Source: Puniceibacterium confluentis
Lineage (GTDB): Bacteria; Pseudomonadota; Alphaproteobacteria; Rhodobacterales; Rhodobacteraceae
Direction: 5' to 3'
DNA length: 64,000 nt
Assembly (NCBI RefSeq): GCF_007923445.1
Contig: NZ_VOJI01000009.1
Coordinates: 62,001-126,000 of the forward strand
This document shows positions 1 to 8,639 of this stretch, piece by piece (the stretch's first letter is position 1; each line of letters starts with the position of its first letter). The translations under genes were made by a program, and so were the position numbers. The notes under the pieces were generated by a model, which did not search any database, had not been told where the DNA came from, and saw only the letters and a list, made by a program, of their open reading frames with translations.

Positions 1-15
1 CTCGGGACGGGGGAG

Positions 16-40
16 GCAACCCCTGTTTCCCCGGGGTTGC
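16..40. other. Inverted repeat near the left edge
   Basis: GCAACCCC (16-23) can pair with GGGGTTGC (33-40) around a 9-base loop. No T-run follows on either strand, so it is not a textbook terminator. It lies downstream of the minus-strand SDR gene and could help end its transcript. The rest of bases 1-101 shows no gene I can support. Confidence 0.35.
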
Positions 41-101
41 AGCATCCCGGCGGCTCAGGGGCGTCGGCCCCGCGATCCAGCCGGTCTTATGCACGATTGG
101 C

Positions 102-752
102 TTAAGCGCTCAGCGCCAGCGCCGCAAGAAGCCGCGCCGCCTCGTCCCGGGGATGGGCCAGGGCGTCACGGTCCTCGCCGGGGAAGAACCGGGCGCGGGT
201 GGCGGTGGCCATCGGCCTGGGCGTCATTATCTGAACCTGCGGGCCGGTGCTGCGGGTCTCGGCCTGCCAGCTGCGGGCCAGAGCGATCTGCGCGGCCTTG
301 GTGGTGCCGTAGTGGCCAAAGAACTTTTCACCACCGCGGCCATCCTCGAAAAACAGCGCCGTGCCGGTGGTGCCCAGAAGCGGCGCGATGTACGGGATCA
401 GGTGTCCCATGGCCGTCAGGTTGATATTGACCGATTTGGCCCAGTCCCGTGCATCGATATGATTGGCCGGGGTCAGCGGAGCCGCGTGCACGGCACAATG
501 GGCCCAGAGAGCCACGCCGCCCCAACGGTCATAGACCGAGCGGCACAACTGCGCCATGGCGTCAGCATTGGTGATGTCCATCGGCGCAAGCGTGGCTTGT
601 CCACCCTTTGCCTGGATCCGGTCGTCAAGGTCTTCGAGCCCACCAACGGTGCGGGCGACAGCGACGATGTGATGGGTGTCGGCAAGCGCCTCGGCCAGGG
701 CAAAGCCAAGACCGCGCGAGGCACCGGTGATGAGAGCGATAGGGTGTGTCAT
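102..752 (-). CDS. SDR-family oxidoreductase-like protein with altered active site
   Basis: A 216-residue Rossmann protein of the short-chain dehydrogenase/reductase family. The nucleotide-binding motif TGASRGLG is at residues 9-16 and the catalytic YxxxK pair is present as Y148/K152 (YGTTK). Two usual elements are not: the NNAG-type motif reads WAHCA at about 83-87, and the catalytic serine expected about 13 residues before the tyrosine falls in FFEDGRGG. Oxidoreductase activity is therefore uncertain. I chose the ATG at 752 because the fold begins directly after it; longer frames add an unrelated basic N-terminus. It lies downstream of the PilP-like gene on the same strand. No substrate can be inferred. 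Confidence 0.85.
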   Translation of the reverse strand: MTHPIALITGASRGLGFALAEALADTHHIVAVARTVGGLEDLDDRIQAKGGQATLAPMDITNADAMAQLCRSVYDRWGGVALWAHCAVHAAPLTPANHIDARDWAKSVNINLTAMGHLIPYIAPLLGTTGTALFFEDGRGGEKFFGHYGTTKAAQIALARSWQAETRSTGPQVQIMTPRPMATATRARFFPGEDRDALAHPRDEAARLLAALALSA

Positions 753-833
753 GGCGCGCTGCATGGGCCAGCCGCAGGCTGCGGTCAAGAGGGCTCGCTT
801 GCGGCACGCCGTTTTGGCGCCGGTCACCGGATG

Positions 834-1103
834 TCAGCTGCCGGGAATTTCGACCCAGACAGAGCGGCCGTTCTGGCCCAGCGCGATGCGGGTTGCATCA
901 ATGGCATAGACCGTGTCGTGCCCGACCTGATCTCCGGGTGACACCCGGGTGACGCGCCCGTCCGGCAACCGGACCAGGGCCTGCGGGGCCTGTTCCGAGC
1001 CGAAGGTGCCGAGTAGAACAAGTCGGGAAAGATTGCTGTCGGTGCGGCGTGTCGCACTTTGGGCAACTGCGGGCGGCGTTGGGGTGGTATCGGTCTGGGC
1101 CAT
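834..1103 (-). CDS. PilP/GspC-like small protein
   Basis: 89 residues. After a polar, Thr/Pro-rich start, residues 28-89 match the small beta domain seen in pilus assembly PilP and type II secretion GspC homology-region proteins: a hydrophobic LVLLGTFG strand, then ALVRLPDGR, a VxxGD turn and a final SVWVEIPG strand. There is no signal peptide or membrane segment, so this is only the isolated domain. No other pilus or secretion gene is nearby. It sits between the SDR and the DUF2199 gene on the same strand. The start is ATG at 1103. The fold assignment is by pattern and its function here is unknown. Confidence 0.65.
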   Translation of the reverse strand: MAQTDTTPTPPAVAQSATRRTDSNLSRLVLLGTFGSEQAPQALVRLPDGRVTRVSPGDQVGHDTVYAIDATRIALGQNGRSVWVEIPGS

Positions 1104-1227
1104 GTCTCTGCGGTCTGTGGTTTCCTGAAGACCGCGATCTAGGGTGTAGCGTCGCCGGGCGAAACCCCGGCCATGGCGCGGACCGTCCGGTTGGCAGAGA
1201 ACTGCTTCCCGGACGGCAAGTGTTGGC

Positions 1228-1785
1228 CTACGACCCGGTGAGGTGCGGCCGAATGTCCTGACCGGCAGCGGCATAGATGTCGAGCAGGTCATCGAACGAG
1301 ATGCCCTCGGCAGACGCCACCGCCAGCGGGCCGGTCGCAAACTCAAGGCGCGGCCGTACCAGACCGGAACCGGGTTGCAGTGTGCCGGGGCCGGGATCAC
1401 CAAGTCCGGGCAACGCATTTGCAACCGTTGCCGTCAGCGCCGTGACGGGCGCTCCGTCCTGGGTGGAGCCGTCGAGATAAGCATAGAAATCAGATTGCGA
1501 CACTTCGGCCCAGGGCGCCAGGAACAGCGATTCGCCGTCGCTGCCACGAATTGGCAGGGCGATGACGCAGCGCAGGAAACGCCGCTCCCCCAGACGACAG
1601 AGCTCGGACGACAGCTTGTCCTCTCCGACGCGGAGCAGATCGTCGCTGCGCGGACCATGCAACCAGGCGTCCGGTTCCTCGAACCCGATGTCGAAAACCC
1701 CCGAAAACCGACGGCCGCAGCAAGGGCAGGCATAGTCCGGGTCATTCAGACGCCGCCAGCGGGCATCGAGGTTCAGCAGGCTCAT
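1228..1785 (-). CDS. DUF2199 domain protein
   Basis: 185 residues, matching the DUF2199 family of small cytoplasmic proteins: an N-terminal CPCCGRRF zinc-ribbon-like knuckle (about residues 20-27), then a core with FLRCVIALPI and a W-A-E-V-S motif near the middle. The function of the family is not known. Its ATG (1785-1783) overlaps the purF stop (TGA, 1784-1782) in an ATGA arrangement, so translation is coupled to purF. The two are co-transcribed, although a metabolic link is not implied. Confidence 0.8.
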   Translation of the reverse strand: MSLLNLDARWRRLNDPDYACPCCGRRFSGVFDIGFEEPDAWLHGPRSDDLLRVGEDKLSSELCRLGERRFLRCVIALPIRGSDGESLFLAPWAEVSQSDFYAYLDGSTQDGAPVTALTATVANALPGLGDPGPGTLQPGSGLVRPRLEFATGPLAVASAEGISFDDLLDIYAAAGQDIRPHLTGS

Positions 1786-3242
1786 TCCGCAGCGGTCTTG
1801 AGCTTGAAGCCTTTCTGGATCTGATCCGCAGGCTCGACCGGGTATTCACCCGAGAAACAGGCATCGCAATACTGTGGCTGACGGGGGTTGCGCCCTTCGG
1901 CCTCGCCCACCGCACGATACAGGCCGTCCAGCGAGATGAAGCGCAGCGAATCGACTTGCAGATGGTCGCGCATCTCGTCCTCGGACATGGTCGCGGCCAG
2001 AAGCTTTTCACGTTGCGGCGTGTCGACGCCATAAAAGCAGGGCCAGGCCGTGGGCGGGCTTGCGATGCGGAAATGCACCTCGGCAGCGCCGGCATCCAGG
2101 ATCATTTCCTTGATCTTGCGGCTGGTGGTGCCGCGCACAACCGAATCGTCGACCAGGATCACCCGTTTGCCCCGGATCAGTGCGCGGTTGACGTTCAGTT
2201 TCAGGCGCACACCCATGTTGCGGATCTGCTCTGTGGGCTCGATGAAGGTGCGGCCCATGTACTGGTTGCGCACGATGCCCATGCCATATGGAATGCCGGA
2301 TTCATGTGCAAAACCGATCGCCGCCGGAGTGCCGGAATCGGGGACCGGACAGACGAGATCCGCCTCGACCGGTGCCTCGCGGGCCAGTTCAACGCCGATC
2401 TGGCGACGGGTTTCGTAAACCGAGCGGTTGCCGATGATCGAATCCGGGCGCGAGAAATAGACATGTTCGAAGATACAGAAACGGGATTTCTGCGGGCGGA
2501 ACGGCCGCAGGCTTTCGACACCCTTTTCGGCAGTGATCACCACCATTTCGCCCGGCTCGATCTCGCGGACATATTCCGCGCCGATGATGTCCAGGCCGCA
2601 GGTTTCGGAGCTGAGCGCCCAGCCGTCGGCGACCTTGCCCAGCACCAGTGGGCGCACGCCCAGCGGATCGCGCACGCCGATCAGCTTGGTCCGGGTCATG
2701 GCGACGACGCTGAACGCGCCTTCGACCCGGCGCAGGGCGTCTTCCATCCGCTCGGGGATGTTGCGCTGCAGTGAGCGGGCCATCAGGTGGATGATGCATT
2801 CGCTGTCCGACGAGGACTGAAAGATCGAGCCGCGCTCGATCAACTCGCGGCGCAGGGCGTCGGCATTGGTGATGTTGCCGTTGTGGGCAATCGCCGCCCC
2901 GCCCATGGAAAACTCGCCAAAGAACGGCTGCACGTCGCGGATCTGGGTCGGTCCCTTGGATCCGGCGGTGGAATAGCGCACATGGCCGATGGCGATCGGC
3001 CCGGGCAGCGTCTGCATCAGCGATTGTGAGGTGAAGTTGTCACGCACATAGCCAAAGCGACGGGCGGAATTGAAGCCCTGGTCCGAATCATGGCTGACGA
3101 TTCCGCCGGCCTCCTGTCCCCGATGCTGCAGCGCGTGCAGACCTAGGGCGACGAAGTTCGCGGCATCAGTGACGCCGACAACGCCGAATATTCCGCATTC
3201 CTCTTTGAGTTTGTCGTCATCGAAGGGATGGGCGGGTGGCAT
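1782..3242 (-). CDS. purF: Amidophosphoribosyltransferase
   Basis: Catalyses the first committed step of purine synthesis: PRPP plus glutamine to 5-phosphoribosylamine. The 486-residue protein has the N-terminal nucleophile glutaminase domain first, with the nucleophile C16 in EECGIFG. The C-terminal phosphoribosyltransferase domain carries the PRPP loop VILVDDSVVRGTTS. A short propeptide before C16 would be removed on maturation. The start is ambiguous: ATG at 3242 gives the usual propeptide length, while GTG at 3293 adds 17 basic residues. I prefer 3242, though neither has a clear Shine-Dalgarno sequence. The DUF2199 gene is coupled to its 3' end. purL, another gene of the pathway, lies at 26.5 kb. 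Confidence 0.97.
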   Translation of the reverse strand: MPPAHPFDDDKLKEECGIFGVVGVTDAANFVALGLHALQHRGQEAGGIVSHDSDQGFNSARRFGYVRDNFTSQSLMQTLPGPIAIGHVRYSTAGSKGPTQIRDVQPFFGEFSMGGAAIAHNGNITNADALRRELIERGSIFQSSSDSECIIHLMARSLQRNIPERMEDALRRVEGAFSVVAMTRTKLIGVRDPLGVRPLVLGKVADGWALSSETCGLDIIGAEYVREIEPGEMVVITAEKGVESLRPFRPQKSRFCIFEHVYFSRPDSIIGNRSVYETRRQIGVELAREAPVEADLVCPVPDSGTPAAIGFAHESGIPYGMGIVRNQYMGRTFIEPTEQIRNMGVRLKLNVNRALIRGKRVILVDDSVVRGTTSRKIKEMILDAGAAEVHFRIASPPTAWPCFYGVDTPQREKLLAATMSEDEMRDHLQVDSLRFISLDGLYRAVGEAEGRNPRQPQYCDACFSGEYPVEPADQIQKGFKLKTAAE

Positions 3243-3429
3243 CTGCAGATCCAAGGGGCGGCTCCGAATCCGTTGCGAGAAGTGTTGGGGCACTCATAGG
3301 CGCTTGTTGGCTATGTGTCACGAAAGGATCACACTACAAGTGCTGCAGTGCAACAATTCGTTGCCCACCGCATCGGGCCAAAGGCGCCGACGCGGGTTGT
3401 CCGGGCGTCAGCGGATGCCCGGGCAGGGG

Positions 3430-4002
3430 TCAGGCGTCGTTTGCGCCCGGTGCGTCGCAGACACCGACAAGCTGTTCGTACTGGGTGGTGATCCAGCCCA
3501 GAGCCTGCTCCGGGTTCTGCTCTTCGATCTTGGAGGTGAACCGGGTGAAGACCGCGGCCGATCGGCTGTCGTCGATCATCGGCACATCCTGGGCGGTCAG
3601 CACGGTGCTGTAGACAAAGAAGGCGATCGCCACCAGCAGCACGCCCCGCGCCACGCCGAACAGGAATCCAAGCCCCTGATCAACGCCCCCCAGCGCCGAG
3701 CGCTGGACCAGTGAGGAAAACAGCGGCGTGAAGAACGACACAACCACAAGCGCGAGGGCAAAGACCGACGCAAAGGCGGCGATGATGCTGAGTTCGCAGC
3801 TGTCGGACAGGAACTCGCCGATCACCGGCAGTTCCTTGACCAGCGGCTGGACCTGTGGTGCGAAGAGAAACGCAAGGAAGGCCGCCGCGACCCAGCCGGC
3901 GATGGCCATGACCTCGCGCACGATGCCGCGCGAATAGGCCAGCAGCGCTGACAGCACGATCACAACGGCGACAACGCCATCCACGACTGTAAATCCATCC
4001 AT
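3430..4002 (-). CDS. cvpA: CvpA family membrane protein
   Basis: 190 residues with four hydrophobic segments at about 8-25, 30-47, 68-90 and 105-125, the organisation of CvpA (colicin V production) proteins. Typical family segments include SRGIVREVMAIAGWV and a small-residue FLFGVARGVLL helix. An acidic soluble tail follows. CvpA proteins are needed for colicin V production in E. coli and affect the envelope; their biochemical role is unsettled. The start ATG at 4002 has AAAGAGG about 11 bases upstream. It lies 31 bp after radA and before purF, a common alphaproteobacterial and enterobacterial neighbour. Confidence 0.92.
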   Translation of the reverse strand: MDGFTVVDGVVAVVIVLSALLAYSRGIVREVMAIAGWVAAAFLAFLFAPQVQPLVKELPVIGEFLSDSCELSIIAAFASVFALALVVVSFFTPLFSSLVQRSALGGVDQGLGFLFGVARGVLLVAIAFFVYSTVLTAQDVPMIDDSRSAAVFTRFTSKIEEQNPEQALGWITTQYEQLVGVCDAPGANDA

Positions 4003-4033
4003 CGGCTTCTTGCCTCTTTCCTTTTGGCGGCGC

Positions 4034-5404
4034 TTATCCCGCGCCGAACAGATCGCCCACAAAGGCAGTCAGATCGCCCATCTGCTGGAGCGTCATACCC
4101 GAACTCGCCCCGGCTTTGCCACCGGAGGGCGCGATTGCGGAGGTGAAACCAAGTTTCTGCGCCTCTTTCAACCTGTTTTCGGTCTGCGACACCGGACGCA
4201 GGGCGCCAGACAGGCTGATTTCCCCGAAAACGACCGTTTCCGGGGGCAATGAAACATCTTCCCGGGCGGAAAGCAGCGCGGCGGCGACGGCCAGATCGGC
4301 TGCGGGTTCGCTGATCTTCATCCCGCCGGCCACATTCAGGTATACATCAAGCCCGGCAAACGGGATGCCGCAGCGTGCCTCGAGCACGGCGAGAATCATT
4401 GCCAGCCGTCCGCCGTCCCATCCGACCACAGTGCGGCGCGGCTGGGAATGCGGACTGGGAGCGACCAGCGCCTGCAATTCGCACAGCACCGGGCGGGTGC
4501 CCTCGATGCCGGCAAAAACCACCGATCCGGGGCTGGGCTGGCCGCGCTCGGACAGGAACAGCGCCGAGGGGTTGGTGACTTCGGCCAGACCGGCGCCGGT
4601 CATCTCGAACACGCCGATCTCGTCCGCCGGGCCAAACCGGTTCTTGACCGCGCGCAGGATGCGAAACTGATGGCCGCGTTCACCTTCGAAATAGAGCACG
4701 GTATCGACCATGTGTTCGACCACACGCGGCCCGGCAATCTGGCCATCCTTGGTGACATGACCCACCAGAATCACGGACATGCCGCTGCGTTTGGCAAAAC
4801 TGGTCAGTTCGTGCGCCGCAGCGCGGACCTGGCTGACCGAACCGGGGGCAGAGTCGACATTGTCCGCCCACATCGTCTGAATCGAATCGATGATCGCAAG
4901 GTCCGGGCGTTCCTGTTCCAGCGTGGTCAGGATGTCGCGCAGGTTGGTTTCGGCGGCCAGTTTCACCGGCGCATCCGCCAGTCCCAGGCGCTGTGCCCGC
5001 ATCCGCACCTGGGCGCTGGCCTCTTCGCCGCTGGCATAGATCACCTTGAGCCCGGCACGCGCAAACATCGCCGCCCCCTGCAGCAACAGGGTGGACTTGC
5101 CGATGCCGGGGTCGCCCCCCACAAGGATCGCCGAGGATGGCACCAGTCCGCCGCCCAGCACCCGATCAAGCTCGGACAGACCCGAGGCGACACGGGGCGG
5201 CGGTGGTTCGGTGCTGGAAAGATCGGTGAGCGGTACGGCGCGTCCGCGGCTGTTGCCAAGGGTCTTCTTCGCCGGGCCGGACTGCGACAGCGGCACCTCT
5301 TCGGAGATGGTATTCCATGCTCCACAGGCCTCGCAACGCCCGGCCCATTTGGTGGTGGCGTTGCCGCAGGCGGCGCAGACAAAATTTGCAGAGGTTTTGG
5401 CCAT
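4034..5404 (-). CDS. radA: DNA repair protein RadA
   Basis: 456 residues. It is the RecA-like, DnaB-type branch-migration helicase that extends D-loops in recombination. An N-terminal zinc finger has C10/C13 and C24/C27. The RecA-like ATPase has Walker A GGDPGIGKST at 96-105, and the RadA signature KNRFG sits in the central part. A Lon-protease-like domain makes up the C-terminal third. The ATG at 5404 is chosen because MAKTSANFVC begins directly before the zinc finger; the open frame continues about 50 codons further without family similarity. It is probably co-transcribed with cvpA. Confidence 0.97.
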   Translation of the reverse strand: MAKTSANFVCAACGNATTKWAGRCEACGAWNTISEEVPLSQSGPAKKTLGNSRGRAVPLTDLSSTEPPPPRVASGLSELDRVLGGGLVPSSAILVGGDPGIGKSTLLLQGAAMFARAGLKVIYASGEEASAQVRMRAQRLGLADAPVKLAAETNLRDILTTLEQERPDLAIIDSIQTMWADNVDSAPGSVSQVRAAAHELTSFAKRSGMSVILVGHVTKDGQIAGPRVVEHMVDTVLYFEGERGHQFRILRAVKNRFGPADEIGVFEMTGAGLAEVTNPSALFLSERGQPSPGSVVFAGIEGTRPVLCELQALVAPSPHSQPRRTVVGWDGGRLAMILAVLEARCGIPFAGLDVYLNVAGGMKISEPAADLAVAAALLSAREDVSLPPETVVFGEISLSGALRPVSQTENRLKEAQKLGFTSAIAPSGGKAGASSGMTLQQMGDLTAFVGDLFGAG

Positions 5405-5581
5405 GACGATCTTGTGGCTGAAGGCGAAGCCCATCGCAAGGGCTTGTGGATGGCGCGGTGTCGGGTCACCGCGCGGTTGCCGGTTCTCGGGAAGGAGCCG
5501 TAGCTGCAATTCGATTGGACAGGTGGGCGAGGTGGGCGCGGTTTCGGGCACACCGCAGGGCGCTGCCCGAAACCGGAGCGG

Positions 5582-6409
5582 TTACTCGGCGGCGCGCCGT
5601 GCCAGCAGGGCGACAATCCGGTCGTCGGGGGGCGCCACCTCTTCTTCGGCGTCCGCAACAATGACCGGGCGACGGATTTCGGTCTCTTCTGCCGCCGGTG
5701 CCGTTGCGCCGAGTTCCGGCAGGATTTCCGCCAGTTCGTCACACAGCCGCGTCAGCTGGGATTCGGCGACCGCTTCGTCCATTTCGACCCGGGTCAGCCA
5801 TTGCCGCATTTCGGTGGCCACACCCTTGGCGTGGTTCAGGCGGATATTGAAATCCTCGATTTCCTGCTGGCGCTGAACAAGGAAATCACGCGCCCGGGCG
5901 ACGTTGCGGTCCGAATAGACCTGCGCCAGTTCGCGGCTGAGATGGCTCATCTGCGAAGCGACCTCGAGCACCGAGGGTTCAAGCTCTGACAGGTCCGGGT
6001 GTTCGCGCAGAAAGGCGATGCGTTCGCGGATCGAGTCAAACTCCGACGACAGCTGGAACAGCCCCTCGCGGTCGGCGTGGTGGGCCACCTGGTAGGCGCG
6101 CGCCACGTCCTTCATGCCGATGTGAAACCGGCGGTGCGAGGTTTCCAGCGCCATGACCCGCGCATTGGTTGGCAAAAAGAAGCACAGGGACAGCGCCAGA
6201 GCGGTGAGCGCCAGCTGGACAGCGGTGCCCGCGTTCGGCAGTACCAGATCGCCGAACTGCAAGCTGAGCGACAGCCAGGGCGTCAGACCCAGTGCACAGG
6301 ATATCGTGTACCCGATGAGCAAGAGCGTGGCGGAGCCAATGGCCAGCATTGCCAGCCACTGCATGAGATATTGCACAACCGCAAAGGCGGATCTCAGCGA
6401 TTGAAGCAT
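5582..6409 (-). CDS. Membrane protein with coiled-coil tail (often labelled DNA repair protein)
   Basis: 275 residues. Two hydrophobic segments near residues 10-40 and 55-85 are followed by a cytoplasmic stretch (about 100-240) rich in E, R, Q and leucine heptads, predicted coiled coil, and an acidic tail. The ATG at 6409 has AGGGAG 8 bases upstream. I recall homologues in Rhodobacteraceae with the label DNA repair protein, probably from proximity to radA; nothing in the sequence shows a nuclease, helicase or DNA-binding motif. A two-helix membrane anchor with a long coiled coil would fit a structural or scaffolding role. Its function is unknown. Confidence 0.8.
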   Translation of the reverse strand: MLQSLRSAFAVVQYLMQWLAMLAIGSATLLLIGYTISCALGLTPWLSLSLQFGDLVLPNAGTAVQLALTALALSLCFFLPTNARVMALETSHRRFHIGMKDVARAYQVAHHADREGLFQLSSEFDSIRERIAFLREHPDLSELEPSVLEVASQMSHLSRELAQVYSDRNVARARDFLVQRQQEIEDFNIRLNHAKGVATEMRQWLTRVEMDEAVAESQLTRLCDELAEILPELGATAPAAEETEIRRPVIVADAEEEVAPPDDRIVALLARRAAE

Positions 6410-6572
6410 AAACGTTCTCCCTAGAACCATCGGCTAAAATTTGCCGACTGCGGACAAAACTACGCATCTACCGAACTTGTTCCACAAAATCGAACAGAGC
6501 ACATTTATGCCACAGTTTAACGAATCGGCTATCAAAAATTGAAGAATATTTCGGTATTGCAGTGCTTTGTGG
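6410..6572. promoter_or_regulatory. A+T-rich intergenic region upstream of the coiled-coil gene
   Basis: This 163-bp gap is clearly richer in A+T than its surroundings (for example around 6440-6560), as expected for the promoter of the minus-strand coiled-coil gene and the end of the pqiA-like gene. I could not fix a unique -35/-10 pair. Confidence 0.4.
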
Positions 6573-7043
6573 TCAATCGTGATCCGGCGGCATCACTGTT
6601 GCCGATTCGGATCCCGTGTCAACACGATGCGTATGCCACAAGCTCAACCCGAGCGACATCAGGATGCAGGCGGTCATCAGGTACAGCCCCCAGGCGATTT
6701 CGATGCGCCCGACTCCGATGCCTTTGGACAATGTGATATACAGTGCCACGAGGAATATGTCCGCCATCGCAAGCTTCCCCAGCAGGGTCAGAAGCGGCAG
6801 CATCCTGTGGGTGATCCAGCCGAACTGCATCAGTGCCAGCCCGAGCGTCTTGAGGTAGGGCGCGACAAGAGCAAACGCCGTGACCACTAGCGCCAGGAAT
6901 ATGTCGCTGTCCCAGAGCGAGCGTATCCCCGTCAGGACCGAGATTTCCGACAGGCTGAACAGCGGCAACAGTCCGGCGCGCAACAGCGGCGCGCTCCAGG
7001 CAATGGGATAGAGGATCAGCAGGGAAAGATTGAGCCAGCGCAT
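6573..7043 (-). CDS. Paraquat-inducible protein A-like membrane protein
   Basis: 156 residues with four transmembrane segments (about 5-25, 47-70, 82-105 and 112-133), matching the PqiA domain. The third segment has the family-typical LGKLAMADIFLVALYI pattern, resembling WSM-D-V/I-F in PqiA. In E. coli PqiA works with MCE proteins PqiB/C in lipid transport between membranes; no MCE gene is in this window, so it stands alone. The ATG at 7043 has AAAGGA upstream. The small membrane gene lies 30 bp upstream on the same strand and is probably co-transcribed. Confidence 0.8.
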   Translation of the reverse strand: MRWLNLSLLILYPIAWSAPLLRAGLLPLFSLSEISVLTGIRSLWDSDIFLALVVTAFALVAPYLKTLGLALMQFGWITHRMLPLLTLLGKLAMADIFLVALYITLSKGIGVGRIEIAWGLYLMTACILMSLGLSLWHTHRVDTGSESATVMPPDHD

Positions 7044-7073
7044 CCGGTCCTTTCGCGGGCCGGGTCGGCCCGC

Positions 7074-7460
7074 TCAGTACATGGTTGCGAGCCAGAGCCC
7101 AAGCAACCCCAGGATCAGCGCGCTGCACAGCCAGTCAAGCGCGGCCAGCCGACGCCCCGGCAACCAGGCCGAGGCCAGGAACAGGGCCGACAGTCCGACA
7201 AGCGCGCTCAGCCCCTGTCCATGCGCCAGCGCCCGGGCGGCCGGGCCGTACCAGCCCTGCGCGGTCAGTCCCAGTGCCGGCGCAAAGGTGGTCACGATGA
7301 CCGCCCCGCAGGCGAGCGCGGTCACCACTGCCAGACCCCGGCTGGGACCCCGTGCGGTGAAACAGCGGATCAGCGCGAGCAGCAGCAGCAATTCGGGAAA
7401 CACAAAACGTTTCACAAAGATCAGGGCGATCAGGGTCGGGCTGGGTTCGAACAGGCTCAT
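7074..7460 (-). CDS. Small hydrophobic membrane protein, unknown
   Basis: 128 residues with about four transmembrane segments separated by short basic loops (RR, RCF-AR). I do not recognise a family. It lies between alr (28 bp upstream) and the PqiA-like gene (30 bp downstream) on one strand, so it is probably part of an alr-led transcript. Length, reading frame and codon use fit a real gene. Confidence 0.7.
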   Translation of the reverse strand: MSLFEPSPTLIALIFVKRFVFPELLLLLALIRCFTARGPSRGLAVVTALACGAVIVTTFAPALGLTAQGWYGPAARALAHGQGLSALVGLSALFLASAWLPGRRLAALDWLCSALILGLLGLWLATMY

Positions 7461-7488
7461 GTCCGGGTTCTCGCAGTGCGCAGCGATG

Positions 7489-8526
7489 TCATGCGCCGGT
7501 GTAACGCCGCTCGTACCGTGCGCCGAGACCGGTCAGGATCTCATAGCCGATGGTGCCCGCCGCATCGGCCAGGGTATCGACACCCTGCTGTGCACCAAGC
7601 AGATCCAGCGACTCGGGCGCCGCAGGCAAGGCGGTGACATCGACGGCGATCAGGTCCATCGAGATTCTGCCAAGGATCTTGCAGCGGCTGGTTCCCGAAT
7701 GGACATGCGCCTTCGGTCCCATGGCCCGCAGGATGCCATCCGCATAACCCGCAGCGATGGTGGCCACACGCGCCGGTCGGCGCGCCACCCAGGCGTTGCC
7801 GTATCCGACGCTTTCGCCCGCCGCCACGTCACGGATCTGGATCACCGGGATCGACAGGTGCGCGACCGGCAGGGCGTCGCCGAACGGGGCGCCGCCATAC
7901 AATCCGATACCGGGACGCGTGACGTCGAAATGGTAGTCCGGCCCCAGCAGGATGCCGCCGGTGGCCGACAGCGAGCGCGGCGCGTCGATGCCGTCCGTCA
8001 TCTTGCGGAACTCGCGCAGCTGGTGGGCATTCATCGGGTGATCGGGTTCGTCGGCGCAGGCCAGATGGCTCATGACAAGCGTCGGTTTCTGCGACAGGGC
8101 CAGCTCGCGCAGCGCTGCCCATTCACTGGGTTCGATGCCCAGACGGTTCATGCCCGAATCCAGCTGAATGCCAAAGCTGTGGCCCGGAAGGCTTTCGACA
8201 TGGCGCAGCATCTGGTCGATGGAATTGATCATCGGCGTCAGCTGTGCCGCCTTCAACAGCGCGGCGTCGCCCGCCATGTGACCCGAAAAGACGTTGATCT
8301 CCGGGCCCTGGCCAAGAACTTTGCGCAGACTGGCGCCTTCTTCGGCAAGGGCGACAAAGAACCGCCGCACACCTTCGGAGGCCAGCATCCTGGCGACCGG
8401 GCCGGCCCCGAGACCATAGGCATCGGCCTTGACCACGGCGCCGGTTTCGGTGGCGGTTCTGGCGGACAGGCTGCGCCAGTTCTGGCGCAGGGCGGCAAGG
8501 TCGATTGTAAGTACTGATTGAGCCAT
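7489..8526 (-). CDS. alr: Alanine racemase
   Basis: 345 residues. A PLP-dependent racemase that supplies D-alanine for peptidoglycan. The PLP lysine is K33 in [10 protein letters not shown]. An N-terminal TIM-barrel domain is followed by the C-terminal beta domain, where GYGNAW and AAGYADG carry the conserved tyrosine region. The ATG at 8526 is close to a weak CAGG. It is divergent from cobT with 113 bp between them. It heads the minus-strand series running down to radA and purF; in related genomes I recall alr directly next to dnaB, but here the cob genes lie between them. Confidence 0.96.
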   Translation of the reverse strand: MAQSVLTIDLAALRQNWRSLSARTATETGAVVKADAYGLGAGPVARMLASEGVRRFFVALAEEGASLRKVLGQGPEINVFSGHMAGDAALLKAAQLTPMINSIDQMLRHVESLPGHSFGIQLDSGMNRLGIEPSEWAALRELALSQKPTLVMSHLACADEPDHPMNAHQLREFRKMTDGIDAPRSLSATGGILLGPDYHFDVTRPGIGLYGGAPFGDALPVAHLSIPVIQIRDVAAGESVGYGNAWVARRPARVATIAAGYADGILRAMGPKAHVHSGTSRCKILGRISMDLIAVDVTALPAAPESLDLLGAQQGVDTLADAAGTIGYEILTGLGARYERRYTGA

Positions 8527-8639
8527 CCTGTGTGTTTGGCACGATCCCCCAGCGCGTCAAGCGCAAAAAGTGGCGCTGTCCGACCGGCAGGCCGCACAGA
8601 AGAGTTGAGCGGTCCGTCCGGCCCGGCTATGCCACCGGA

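Noticed and set aside
6460-6500. GAAC half-sites resembling an alphaproteobacterial SOS box upstream of the coiled-coil gene
   Set aside because: Spacing between the halves (15 bp, or GTTC to GAAC at 9 bp) does not match the GTTC-N7-GTTC or GAAC-N7-GAAC form.
8527-8639. Cobalamin riboswitch before cobT
   Set aside because: No B12-box-like sequence and the interval is only 113 bp.
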